64,000 nucleotides of DNA from positions 77,087-141,086 of the forward strand of contig CABFPE010000304.1 of NCBI GenBank assembly GCA_900660155.1, written 5' to 3'. The number at the start of each line of letters is the position of its first letter. Position 1 is the stretch's first letter. Shown here in pieces: positions 35,329-47,300 of the stretch. This stretch comes from Hofstenia miamia (Eukaryota; Xenacoelomorpha; Acoela; Hofsteniidae). The notes below the pieces were generated by a model. The model was not told where the DNA came from. It saw only the letters and a list, made by a program, of their open reading frames with translations, and made no database searches. Position numbers and translations under genes: made by a program.

Positions 35329-37541
35329 TATTTATTAAATTGTAAAAGAACACTTACAATGGTATGTCAACCACAAGATGTCAAACTTCATGTGAAAACT
35401 AATAATCTCTTGTTGAATTCAAATGCAAATATTTTTATCTGTACTACTTCATGAGAAAAACAAAATACATATGCTTTTACATATTGAAAGGAAAATATTG
35501 CTTCTGATATTGAAATTGAAATGTTTAAAAAATCTAGCTTGCTGTTTACAGATTAATAGCTTGTGATTTCCAAATTTCGATTGTTGATTGTGGAGAGAGG
35601 TAATAAATTTATTTTGATATTATAAATGTCCAATAACTCTTGGAGAAAATCGTAGTATTGTATATAAGAAATGCCCACTTACAGGATATGCAGTTCGCAA
35701 AAAACAAGTCAGCACCAAACATTGTTGATGAAATCAAGAAAAGACGTGTTAAATCTTATTCATTCTTATTCTCTGATTGGTCTAAATATTATTGCATTGA
35801 AAATATGAGGTATTGTCTCAAACGTTTATGAATATTTCTAATAAATGTAGAATAAATTGAGAATTTGGAGAATTTGCGTTTTTTTACATCCTAAATTATG
35901 AGAGATGTTAGAATCTTGTCTTTTAAATTTTTTTTGCGAGTTTTTTTATAATGAGGCCGAAACATTGAATATCGCTAAAGACCAGCGCAATGTGTTGCTT
36001 CATTTCAATATCTAAGTTCCAAAAACAAGTGGAAACTAGTCAACAGAGAAATATATTTTATAAAATATGCCCTGTCAAAGGGTATAATTTTTTAACAAGT
36101 TACCACTCTTGGAAGTAAGAACAATAACTAGCTCATAACAGATTTTTCATACATTCAGCTATATAATAAAAAATTAGTCAAAAATTTGTAAAGTAATAAT
36201 GAGGATGTCTCTTTCTCCAAAACGGTGGCCAATATATTCTATTTATTATGATGCATTGCTTTGGTTTGTTACAATTCCTACTTATTATTCCACATTAAGT
36301 GCAAATTCTATTGCGTAACCAAATTTTATTTCAACTGCGTTATCAGTATACAAAGTACACTTAATAAATTGTAAAAAGATCAATAGCTTAATAAACATTT
36401 TTTATTAAACTCATAAAGCCCAGTTGCTAAGCAATACTTATCACAACATCGAACAAATATTTGTTAATATGCAATATGATGATAGGAACTCGAAAGTATA
36501 TTTTGTTCATTGCTCTTGAACATTCTATCGTTTTTAAGGTGCTTAGCTAAACATAAGAACACGCAGATATATTTCGATTTACAAAGTCATCGTCGGTTTG
36601 TTTAAAAATTATTCCATCTTAATTTACTAGATTTTAGGATAATTACTATAATTTTCTGAATTTCAAATAGCTGTAAGTTTAATTTATAAATATAGTCTTT
36701 TTGGTGTTCAAACTTTGTTGCAAGGATTTTATAAAAAATCTCTCAATAATTTTTAAATACTTGATCTTGATATCTGCACCCTAAGCAAAATGCTAAGTTT
36801 ATTACCTGAAGCAAATATCAACATCAATGCTAAAAAATTAGGTAATAACATTATAAAACGAAACCCAAAAGATTGTATAATGTTAAATGATATTAAAAGT
36901 CTGTACACAAATGCCCACTTGGAAAAACAATTGATGCTGTAATTGAACTCTTTAAAAATAAAAACACAAAATTTATAAACTGGACTATAACACAACGAGA
37001 GAAATATAAACTTTAGCAAAGAAGAATACTTGAATAACATTCAATAACACATTTTATTGTAAAAAAAGATGGAAAATTATTAAGTTCTACTATTGCAAAT
37101 ATATATTTTGCTACAATTGAGAGCAAAATTACAACATCACATTTACAAATAATTTTCTCCTAATCTATTAGTAAATTTAAGAATCGCGAAGAATGGGCAT
37201 GTCTATTTGGAATATGATTTAATGCAATGCTGAAAGTTTATATTAATACGTATTCCTGTGCCTGACCTTGTTGAAATTATTAAAAAAATTTTCTTTGAAG
37301 AACTGGAATCTTTGAAATGATATAAATTCTCTCCATACCCAATTTTCAAGTATCCATAAAGTTTTGAGCCCATAGAAACGACAAATAACTTAAAACAAAA
37401 TATTTCAAAGTGAGTTTCGAAAATTTCCAAGCAAATGATGTGTCAAAATACGATTATGGAAACAATCAATGAATTTTTTTTAACGATTTATTATGGCCTA
37501 AAGTGTATATGTATGTATATGTATATATATATATATATATA
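35145..37541. other. expected ERCC2 upstream region, no exon found
   Basis: No XPD-like segment (Walker A, Fe-S, DEAH, arch) is readable on the - strand here. A (TA)n lies at 35270-35322. A 63-codon + frame at 35640-35831 has no recognisable motif. The stretch ends in (TA)n directly at the assembly gap. Confidence 0.5.
35270..35322. repeat. (TA)26 microsatellite
   Basis: Uninterrupted TA units. Confidence 0.9.
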
Positions 37542-38541
37542 NNNNNNNNNNNNNNNNNNNNNNNNNNNNNNNNNNNNNNNNNNNNNNNNNNNNNNNNNNN
37601 NNNNNNNNNNNNNNNNNNNNNNNNNNNNNNNNNNNNNNNNNNNNNNNNNNNNNNNNNNNNNNNNNNNNNNNNNNNNNNNNNNNNNNNNNNNNNNNNNNNN
37701 NNNNNNNNNNNNNNNNNNNNNNNNNNNNNNNNNNNNNNNNNNNNNNNNNNNNNNNNNNNNNNNNNNNNNNNNNNNNNNNNNNNNNNNNNNNNNNNNNNNN
37801 NNNNNNNNNNNNNNNNNNNNNNNNNNNNNNNNNNNNNNNNNNNNNNNNNNNNNNNNNNNNNNNNNNNNNNNNNNNNNNNNNNNNNNNNNNNNNNNNNNNN
37901 NNNNNNNNNNNNNNNNNNNNNNNNNNNNNNNNNNNNNNNNNNNNNNNNNNNNNNNNNNNNNNNNNNNNNNNNNNNNNNNNNNNNNNNNNNNNNNNNNNNN
38001 NNNNNNNNNNNNNNNNNNNNNNNNNNNNNNNNNNNNNNNNNNNNNNNNNNNNNNNNNNNNNNNNNNNNNNNNNNNNNNNNNNNNNNNNNNNNNNNNNNNN
38101 NNNNNNNNNNNNNNNNNNNNNNNNNNNNNNNNNNNNNNNNNNNNNNNNNNNNNNNNNNNNNNNNNNNNNNNNNNNNNNNNNNNNNNNNNNNNNNNNNNNN
38201 NNNNNNNNNNNNNNNNNNNNNNNNNNNNNNNNNNNNNNNNNNNNNNNNNNNNNNNNNNNNNNNNNNNNNNNNNNNNNNNNNNNNNNNNNNNNNNNNNNNN
38301 NNNNNNNNNNNNNNNNNNNNNNNNNNNNNNNNNNNNNNNNNNNNNNNNNNNNNNNNNNNNNNNNNNNNNNNNNNNNNNNNNNNNNNNNNNNNNNNNNNNN
38401 NNNNNNNNNNNNNNNNNNNNNNNNNNNNNNNNNNNNNNNNNNNNNNNNNNNNNNNNNNNNNNNNNNNNNNNNNNNNNNNNNNNNNNNNNNNNNNNNNNNN
38501 NNNNNNNNNNNNNNNNNNNNNNNNNNNNNNNNNNNNNNNNN
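37542..38541. other. assembly gap of exactly 1,000 N
   Basis: The round size suggests a default or rounded gap length. It begins inside a (TA)n tract. Missing ERCC2 exons may lie here. Confidence 0.95.
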
Positions 38542-38588
38542 TTGTTTTAATCTATTTCTAGACAATTTCAATTATATTCTCAACTTAC

Positions 38589-38732
38589 AACTCTGATTTC
38601 ATCCTTTCGGCAATCCCTCTGAGCAAAATATAAACACTTATTTTCACAAAGCGGCTGCATTTGATGTGACCTTTCTATTTTTCCAATATCAATTTGCTGC
38701 AATAGAGAACTTAAATCTTGAGGAGGCACCAT
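38589..38732 (-). CDS. possible first coding exon, unknown gene
   Basis: ATG at 38732 (- strand) opens 48 codons that end exactly at a consensus donor (GTT|gtaagt, GT at 38587-38588). The peptide is MVPPQDLSSLLQQIDIGKIE, RSHQMQPLCENKCLYFAQRD, CRKDEIRV. Three cysteines (C-x3-C-x7-C) are notable. A TGA lies in frame 24 bases before the ATG, so the start is plausible. It does not resemble the N-terminus of XPD, though its phase (0) would fit the first ERCC2 exon found downstream. The next exon probably lies in the gap. Confidence 0.35.
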
Positions 38733-39791
38733 AGTGCTTTGTATCAAATTATATATTCTTCAATGATCACAGTCAAAGCACAGACATTTACTAGTATTTA
38801 CATATTCAGAATCGTTTAAAATACCCAACTCGATTGCGATCAGGTCCATCATAAGAAAATCTATCAATTTTAGGTCGCGTTTGGCAAGTAAAAAATACCG
38901 GTAGAAGTTCTGATGCAGATATTGTCAAAGACATGTAAAAATTTCAAAGCAAACTAAAATTTCTCTTTTAATAGGCATTGAGAAATAAGTAGAACAAAGC
39001 TCATTGGGTTTGTATTTTGATAACTTCGTATTTAGCATTGTGTAAATGCCATTGTTGCTGTTCATGAACAGGATATAGCTTGTTGAATTCAATCTTACTC
39101 ATATCTACATCGGTATAGTTTCTTCTAGTCATAATTTTGTTCTCTAATAACATACTCTACTTTGCTTTGCAAGCAACATATCGATCCTTAATAATTCGGA
39201 GTAAATATTTATGAAATTCAATCTACCAACAAAAGTGAATTTCATTCAAATTAGAGAAACGGTAATAAATTTTGGACAAGTTGATTAAAAATCATAATGG
39301 ATAGATAAATAATTATCATATCACCTATAATATTTCGGTATAGTCTCAATGAATGCGTTTTTAATTTTCTAGCAATAATACTATTTTTAATACAGCTTGT
39401 ATGTTGATGTTGTTAGAATTCTCGTGGGTTTCTTAGTGAGTAACATCACTTATTGTCAGTGAGAATGAGGTGATGAAGATGATGACCATTATAGGTGAGT
39501 GTTGGTTTCCATTATCTGTTGCATTCGTTTTTTCGTCTTTCTGAAAGTGATGGAGTGTCATAGATTGTATTTGTAAAAATAGCTCTCGGAAGTGTCATGC
39601 AAGTGAGCGATTTTTTGAAATTCAGCGAGAGCTATGGGAGAGCTAATAAAGGGCCCGGACTCTACGTTTTGGTACAATGAAAAAACAGCTTAACAACATT
39701 CATTTAGTAGTGCTAGTATTCAATAGTACAAAATTTAATGAAATAAACAGATAATCAAACCAACATAAAAAGTTCAGCAAAGTAAGAATGC
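38733..39791. other. no gene seen
   Basis: AT-rich. The part from about 39590 may be the 3' non-coding end of the hAT element that follows. Confidence 0.4.
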
Positions 39792-40570
39792 TTAAGGCGA
39801 ATATAAGGTTTTAATAAAATTGTAGTTTTCGTGGATGAACAAAGAGTATTTAAAGGTTGTCGGAGATAACGAGAAGTGTCTGCTAGTGATAATAAGACCT
39901 GCTGCCGACCAAACTCTTTCAGATGCAGCAGCTGTTCCTGGGATACACAAGACAGCTCCTAGCCAACATCGCCAGCCTTGGATGTGATCGCCACCAATCG
40001 AGAGTGTGCATTCGTTTTTCCTCATCAGTGATTACCATTGAACAATATCGAGATATCTCATTGTCAAATAACAGATTATCGACAGTAGTGGACTTTGTAT
40101 GTTTCTCAAGGAGTTGCAATTTTCTGTCGGCTGGGTGCATTTTGGTAGACTTTGATGATGAAGGCCCAGCAACAGGTGGATTTGAAATCCCAATATCAAT
40201 ATCCAAGGTAAGCTCCAAATCATTGTAACACTGCGTAAAAAGATGGAAGGACTAGTATATGTGGATGTCAACAAGTCTTGTAACGAACTGAGACTTCGCA
40301 TGCTTGAATCAAGAAATGCAGCAGAGTAATGCAAGAAGAGTGATGGAAATCTGTCATCCCACTTTTGAAGCATTGTGGTTTTCATAGCAGCTATCATGGC
40401 ATGATCTTTTGAACTTTTTTCAGATCTGCATAAAACTCTTCTCGGTAGAGCGTAGCCAGATTTAATGTAGCGTAGCGTTGTTATTCTAGAACTCGAGTCG
40501 CTTCTGAGAAGAGTTCAAGAAATGTAATAAGTTCATTCATTTTGACAACATCGTCTTCTTCAAGGAGAAG
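39792..40570 (-). mobile_element. hAT transposon relic, C-terminal half of transposase
   Basis: On the - strand, in three frames: MNELITFLELFSEATRVLE (about 40540-40480) and LYREEFYADLKKVQKI, then AAMKTTMLQKWDDRFPSL (about 40390), then LLEKHTKSTTVDNLLFDNEI and LDWWRSHPRLAMLARSCL, and finally CIPGTAAASERVWSAAGLII with TSRHFSLSPTTFKYSLFIHE. These are the hAT pre-catalytic and dimerisation blocks of the zBED/Ac type (W-W, then P-x-T-x-A-x-S-E-R-x-F/W-S-x-A-G). At least two frameshifts and one stop (in 'VLE*') inactivate it. The BED finger and the first catalytic Asp are absent. Confidence 0.85.
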
Positions 40571-40871
40571 ATTAAAACATTATATTATTATTTATATATT
40601 ATTATTATTATTAGCGTATGATTTCACTAGTTAGTAATTAATAACCGGAAGTTAACATCTTTTTATTGTCGACGAGATACGCACGTGCATTAATTATCAC
40701 GCAAGATGACATTTTGTAATGCAGCTCAAATTCTAATCCTATAAAACGATAGCGCGTCTAAATTAAGATCTTGACTTACCACAAGTGGTTAAATGAACAC
40801 TAAAATTTCTTTGAGATTAGCACAAGCCAATAGCATAGCTCATATCCAAATGTCCTTAAATATTATATAAT

Positions 40872-41048
40872 ATGAATGTTGAATCGAAAATTGTAAATAG
40901 CCAATGTTATGTATTTTCAATCAAATTGTACTACGAACAATTTGAAATTTTGTTATTCAAATCATTATTTCTTGAATGTTTCCACGCCGACCCACGCCGT
41001 TTCAAAACTCTCGGCGGCGGCGGCGGTGCGGCGAGTTCTAGTACATAT
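40872..41048 (+). CDS. possible exon with GC-rich Gly/Ala/Ser tract
   Basis: A + frame open from ATG 40872 ends at a good donor (ACATAT|gtaaga, GT at 41049-41050). Its last part, HADPRRFKTLGGGGGAASSS then TY, is strikingly GC-rich ((GGC)4) for this region. No acceptor with a pyrimidine tract is evident, so the true left border is unknown and only about 40980-41048 looks coding. The exit phase (0) matches the entry phase of the exon at 44446. A joint gene is possible but unproven. Confidence 0.3.
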
Positions 41049-41421
41049 GTAAGAAAAACGAACACTTTTCTTTTACGTTATCAAATTATTGTTCACATTA
41101 CTTTCTAATGTTACTCATACTTTCTTAGAAATAAATACCATCAATGATAATGATAAGAGTCTTCAACATGCTATTACAAATATTGTATGAAATGAAATAA
41201 ATATTTACTATAGAAGAGAATAACTCAATTGATCAAATCAAACTTACCAAAATTTATAATAATATGGCATGAAGAAACCATTGAAGCTAACAATTAATTG
41301 AATAATCTATTTAATTGGGATTCATAATCACTTTCATAATACTTAATTAACTAGTTTTTACAAACCTAGGCTGTGGTCTTAGCTGTTATCTATCTACAAT
41401 ATTTGCATAAAACTATTTGAT

Positions 41422-41423
<2 letters not shown>

Positions 41424-41461
<38 letters not shown>
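41424..41461. repeat. (TA)n microsatellite
   Basis: About 18 AT units. Confidence 0.9.
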
Positions 41462-41463
<2 letters not shown>

Positions 41464-41666
41464 CCAACAAAATATTAGAAAACCTTAAATATTAAATTTT
41501 CTACGTTAACTTCATTTTTGCTAAATTAGTTTTCATTATCAAATTTAATAGTCAAGCACTTCAAGTTTAGAAAATAGAATACATATGATTAAAGCATTTC
41601 ATTCCAATGTGAAAAGTATTTGATTTAAAAAAACATAATTACCAGATATTTGTTATACAGGACTAT

Positions 41667-42750
41667 CCAAAAGTAACGCAAAATATAAGTGAGCTAAAAT
41701 TTTCTTACTGTGCAACATTTCGCATAGGATAGAGTATCAGGTGCACTATATTTTTAGAATAACAGCAGAAAGTGATTTGAACAAAATGAACCTCTCGCTT
41801 AGTTATTTATCTTGATGCCCTGATCACCAATCACAATCATAGATATTCAATCCCATGTATGTTTGATACGCATATAATAACACTTCATTTGTTTTTTCGG
41901 GTTGTTATACTGACTCTTAGGAGTGAACGAAATGAATTTGCCTACCAGACTTGAATTTGTTCAATTTTTTTATGCTAATAACGGAAGTGAAACTGAAAAT
42001 TTGGGAGCCTTCAACACCGAGCACAAGATTGTTCGATGTCTGAAAAATTTCAAAGTATTAAAAGAAACGATAATATTTAACTCACAAGAATAGTGTGTTG
42101 TCGTGCTAAAATAAAAACAGTATTAGTAACGTGTCTTAGGCAGAGCACCCCTGTGTTGCTTTCTAAATTCACATCACTGTACCAGCGCATCGTTGCCCTC
42201 TGTTACTGGTGGTGTGTAACATAACGCGTTACAATGCCAATTTTCGGTCAGTAGCATCACACGTCTTGTTTGAGAAGACCTATTATCTACATGATTTACC
42301 GAAATCAGGTCACCCTTCTCTCAACGAAGAACCATCTGAACTGTTTGTTGGGACTCTAAATTCAGTTCAATCATCGAATGAACTTGCTATTGCTTCTTCC
42401 TCTGATGCGACACGTGCCTCCAATATTCCGGAGAGGAGTGGTAGTAGAATTTTAAATTAGCATCTAGACATTAATTCCTACCATCTATCCCTGATGCTGT
42501 CAATCACGGAGTTGGACTGTGAAGTCGAATGAATTTCGCGAACTGGGTGCTACAAAATCCTGGTTATTTTGAACATTTATTGGGATGTATATGTGTACAT
42601 GTATATAATTTTGAAATAAATATGCTTGCATCACTTTCTGCTGTTATTCTAAAAATCCTCAAGCGTGCCAGTGATCCTAATATTCTACCCTATGCAAAAT
42701 GTTGAATAATAAGAAAGTTACAGCTTATTTATATTTTGCGTTACTTTTGG
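41667..42750 (+). mobile_element. 1.08-kb mariner-like element with long inverted ends, internally deleted
   Basis: The left end CCAAAAGTAACGCAAAATAT (41667) is mirrored at the right (ends 42750). Similarity continues inward for about 108 bp on the left (to 41774) and 121 bp on the right (from 42630), down to 'agaataacagcagaaagtga'. Inside, + frames give MNLPTRLEFVQFFYANNGSE (41932), then YYLHDLPKSGHPSLNEE (about 42280-42330), then SGSRIL. After a shift comes MNFANWVLQNPGYFEHLLG (42529). This is the N-terminal helix-turn-helix half of a Tc1/mariner-type transposase up to just before the second catalytic Asp. The catalytic 3' half is deleted. The copy is non-autonomous, with stops and shifts. 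Confidence 0.8.
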
Positions 42751-44445
42751 CAAAGTGATTTGTTTCATGAAAATATGTCAATTAAGAAATGTTGATCTAT
42801 TATTTATGCTGCATATGAACAAAAATGTATTCATTGCAATGGAATTATATCAGCATGGCTTTTATAACTGCGTTTTGCTTTTGAATGTTTAATCCAATGA
42901 ATTATAGGTCAATTTCAGTTATACTTTTTGGAAGAATTGTTCATTGTTTTGTTAGCCCAAGTAATGTCTGTTATAAAAATAGTATTTCAAACCTCAGGCA
43001 ATTTGAGGAGTTGAAAATCCATGCCACATGTAGCATCATATGCCCTGCTAGTAGATAATTAAGTGCAAAAATTACTGATCTAGCTCAGTGGCAATGGAAG
43101 TGTTGGCAGAAAGGGCTGTTGCTTCATGAAATAAAAAAATCCTCCTTATTTTTATAATGTAATCAGAACAAATGCCCTTACTTAGTTAATTTGCTGGGCA
43201 ATAAATGTAACGAGCTGGTTTATAAGATTTACATGTATATTATATATATTTATAATCATTTTAATGTACAAAGGTTATATATAATTCATTCATGACAGGG
43301 TAAAAATTTTCTCCCCATTTTGTTATTGTAAAGAATTAAACTTCAAATGTATTTCAAATCCCGATGTTACAATTCAATTTTTATTAAAAATAAGTGAGTA
43401 TTTGAGTATTTGAATATATAGTAATTGTATTTTTGAATTTGTAACAATGAATCAACATTTTTCGGTTTATTGTAGTCTATTATTTACTTATAACAATAGT
43501 CCTTTTAAAAGAAAATAATTTTGTACATTCTCAATTTAATGAGATGACTCTATTTTGGGAAATTTTGGTCAAGATCTTTGAAGTCCTTCCATTAAACGCA
43601 TGCCCATTTTTGGTAGCAATTATTGAATTTTAATAATATACAATTAAAAACCTAAAAATATATCAAAGTAAACGTAAATGGAAATCTCATTATTAGAAAC
43701 TTTTAAGTGCATTTTTTAACCAATTAGATTTGAGTTAAAGCATGCGTAGTTCTCATGCAACGACAAGTCCAGTCAATATATCGTAGGCTATATCTGTTTA
43801 AGGAGTTAATAAATGTATATATGTACATGTACATGTAGACGACATTTTAAGGCCTTAATATTACAAAACAGGTTAATTAACTTGTTTTCCTATTGGTCAT
43901 ATCAAATATTTTCTTTTATGCATTTCATAATCTATTTTAGATACAGCATACTTATTGAATTTTATCGAACATTTGATTCTAAAATCATAAAATGGCGACT
44001 CAAGATATAGATATAAAAAATTTCGAAGCAGCTGTCTACCCATTATATATAATCTCAAAAAAAGTATTATTAGTGAATCAGGAAAAAAGTTAATTTGCAA
44101 AAAATACTTATTTAATGTAAAAATATATGGAAGTAAGTTTATGACCATAGCAATAGCAAACATATCACATATTTTTTCATACAGTCTTTTTTTAATGCTA
44201 CTGTTGCTAGTATTTTAATAATAATCTAAAGCTCAAGAACTTAAATCGAGTCTTAGAAGAGTATAAAATTTTAATCTAAAATCTATCATTTATTTTTCGA
44301 TACATTGCATTTGTGTTGATTTATGTGTTTATTGCGTAATAGTGTCAGTTTATCTAAATTTAGCCCCAATTTTTTTTAAGCTTTAAACTAAGCCCAGACC
44401 TCACCCTGCCTAGCCCGTGTCCATATCGGATTATTCTTTATTTAG
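42751..44445. other. no gene seen
   Basis: AT-rich, with short chance frames. A tRNA A-box-like word (43082-43098) has no matching B box. The last bases form the acceptor of the exon at 44446. Confidence 0.4.
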
Positions 44446-45208
44446 GTTTCTTTATTACGTCCAAACTTCAACACCCAACGTCGGGGAAGCACTTCATCCT
44501 TGCTAGATGCTTCACCATCACCTACATCGAATCGTCGAAGTTCATTTGCTGACATTGGAGCTCAAGTTACTCTTTTAACTAATTCAGCCCTCACCGTTCG
44601 CAGCCCGCCCAAAGAAGAGCCTAAGGGAGCGTTCTCGTTTCTAACTAGTAGCTTCACATCATCTTCAAAAGATCAGTCGCAATCTTCATGGTTTTCGTGG
44701 TGGGGTTCGAAAAACGTGAGACTTTGCATTCCTTAATATGCTAGTCGAATCCTTAAAAATAATTAGTTATATTCGGCTTGGGATAATGTAAGAGGCCTAG
44801 AATTTCCTAAAGTTTATGGTTATATTAAGTAATTCTCAACTATTAGATTACTTGAATTTTAATTCATATCTTTGTAAAATCTCATACCAGTTTTCAATGT
44901 TCTAAAAACCATAATGTCATTATCAGTGTTGGGAGGCAAATTGTTTACAATTATGACCTATTTCAGTAACATCTGTACATATACCTATACTTATATATAT
45001 AATATATATATATATATATATGTAGCTTACACATTCCATTGATATCATCGACATTGTAGGAGTTGAACTATATTCAGACATTAAATACGCTTAAAGAACA
45101 AACGTAAATAAACTAAATTATATAGACATCCTTATCAATATATTTATTTTTCTACAGACTGCATCACTGCTAGAGATTAGTTCACGTTTAAATGATTGTC
45201 TAGAATAG
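44446..45208 (+). CDS. last two exons of an unrecognised Ser-rich gene
   Basis: Exon 44446-44715 (270 bp, 90 codons, phase 0/0) lies between 'ttctttatttag' and AAAAAC|gtgaga. Exon 45158-45208 follows 'tatttatttttctacag', a strong acceptor, and ends with TAG at 45206-45208. The peptide contains RRGSTSSLLDASPSPTSNRR, SSFADIGAQVTLLTNSALTV, RSPPKEEPKGAFSFLTSSF, SSWFSWWGSKN and finishes TASLLEISSRLNDCLE. It is Ser/Thr/Pro-rich with basophilic kinase-type sites (R-R-G-S, R-R-S-S), a Trp-rich patch and a possible short C-terminal helix. Codon composition is far less AT-rich than the surroundings. I recognise no family. The cytosolic, phosphorylated-tail character is an inference. The exon near 41048 may precede it. 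Confidence 0.55.
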
Positions 45209-46115
45209 CTTTATACTAATTATATATAATAATTTTTACTATATTTCGCACATAAAACTAACTGAAAGAAAGTGCTTATATGCAACATACCATAGAGACA
45301 CATTCAAATTTCGTAGATTTGAACACTTTGATTTTGCTAACTTTCTAAGCAATGATTAAGGACCAATAAATTTAAATGCTTAAATAAATAATTAATATTT
45401 ATCGATTGATATTCACTTCACTTTTTATGGGTACTTTGAGATATTTCAGGAATGATCCCAAATCGTAAGAATCTAGTTCTCTAAGACCTTATTTATAAGT
45501 CTGTAACAGTGAATAGGGAAGTTCCTAGTAGCAATAAATGTAACTGCTTGCCATTTTCGATGATAATATTTTCCGGCACGATTCTTCCAAATTATTCAAC
45601 AAACAATTACTCAGTTTTTTCGAATATGATATTTTACAAAAATGAACGTCCTTTATTTGAAGTGCCGCATTAAATTTACATTGCAAATAGCACTGCTTTG
45701 ATCTAATGAAACTAATTTAATATATACTGCTTAATTCTAATCTCAAAACGAGAATATTTTCAATCGTTAATTGGATTTTTTATTCCACAGTTCATAATTG
45801 TGTAGAAAATTTCATATCCCACAAAAACTAATTCTTCCATGTAAAATTTTTACATCAATGCTGCGAGACATTTTCATAAATTACTCTTTTAGTCTCAAGT
45901 TTTATTAAATTTGTAATTAAATAAAAGACAATTTTCAGCTTAATTCTTACAGTACTTTTAATTTCGACATTTTCGGATATTGAGAAATATCATAGCAGGT
46001 AAAAGCGTCAACTATTCGCTTCAATATGATCACGTAATTTAGTTAATTCTTACTAAAAGCAACAAATTTATTAGGTGAATATTTCTTATCAAAATTTTGC
46101 AGTGTAGTATAACAG
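45209..46115. other. no gene seen; probable 3' UTR at the start
   Basis: AATAAT near 45229 and AATAAA near 45365 could serve as polyadenylation signals for the gene ending at 45208. Otherwise non-coding. Confidence 0.35.
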
Positions 46116-46283
46116 ATTTTAATAGAGATGCTAATGGATCCATGCAAGAGTCTCATTAACAACTCGAAGCTTCTGGGTGCTAACCCAATTCGTCCACATA
46201 TCCTTGAGCGTCTAATCACAATTTTAGTTCAATATCTAATATTATTTATTATATTAGGTTGTTTTTTATTTAAATATAACTAG
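46116..46283 (+). CDS. short ORF with a C-terminal membrane segment
   Basis: After an AG at 46114-46115 the frame reads ILIE and then, from ATG 46128, MLMDPCKSLINNSKLLGANP, IRPHILERLITILVQYLILF, IILGCFLFKYN and TAG. The first 30 codons have coding-like composition. The last 20 form one hydrophobic segment ending in a basic residue, like a tail anchor. It could be a terminal exon (phase 0) or a chance frame. It is not recognised, and the acceptor tract is weak. Confidence 0.25.
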   Translation: MLIEMLMDPCKSLINNSKLLGANPIRPHILERLITILVQYLILFIILGCFLFKYN

Positions 46284-47261
46284 TTTTACTGAGATTTTTC
46301 AATGAAAACACTTCCATAGTTATTCATAAAATTTGTCTATTATCAATTTACTTGAAATGATATTCAGAAAAATTCTCAGTTTGTATTGAAAAAAGTTTTT
46401 TAGCATCAAAGTGAACAAAAGCTGTATCATTTCATTGAACTTATTCCATAAAAAAATTTCTTCAAAACCATCAAAATTTTATGCACATTGGAATTTGAAA
46501 TCACCATGTTATTAGTAATAGTTGAAGTTACTTCCCTGAAGAAAAAGTTTTATTTTTGTTATAATGCTACATGCAAAACACTTCCAGACAACCTTTTATC
46601 TGCAAAATCAATACTAAAACTCTCTACTAAGTTTCATATATCGTAGCTGATTAAGGCATAGGTGCAGCAGGGTCATACTTCTAAATTTTTACTAAGAGGG
46701 GCTAAAAATTGTGTATAAATTTTCTTCTTCAATGATTATATCTGAAATTTATTTAATTAATAAATACCGAAAATCAAGAATATAAGTTTAACAAGATGGC
46801 TGAGTTCCCAATAAAATCTAGCAAGGTTGGCTGAGCCAGTAACCGCACTAGTCAACAAGGATAATTCTCCCTAATAAACTGACATGGTTTCCACAAAACT
46901 AAAGCCTGTTAAAGAAAATTAATACATCATTTGAATAGCATAACATCAGTCATTCTAATTCATGCCCAATAGTGAGATGTTCATTTTTCTAGAGTTAGTG
47001 GTTGAAAATTTTACTTTAATATTTGTAGTTGGGGTTAATGAATACAATTTAGGAAGATGCCTCAAAAAAAAGCAAAAGATCCAAAACCAAGTTGCACATT
47101 TTTCTCTCATGCTTCTTTCTTGGTTCAGTCATCACTTTACTGGTATGTATTTTTTACATTGATCCAAAGTTGGAACTGGTAGGACATTTTACGGCCGGGC
47201 CGCTAGTTGGCCGACCGGTAAATTTTATTTGCATTGTATACTTAACCTATGCAAGTATGTG

Positions 47262-47300
<39 letters not shown>

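Noticed and set aside
37435-38571. 350-370-codon open frames
   Set aside because: They consist of the 1,000-N gap and contain no sequence information.
38589-38732. Exon as the N-terminus of ERCC2
   Set aside because: The residues do not match the conserved M-K-L-x-V-D-G-L-L-V-Y-F-P start or any other XPD block, although the phase would fit.
43082-43098. tRNA A-box-like word TAGCTCAGTGGCAATGG
   Set aside because: No B box follows and no cloverleaf can be drawn.
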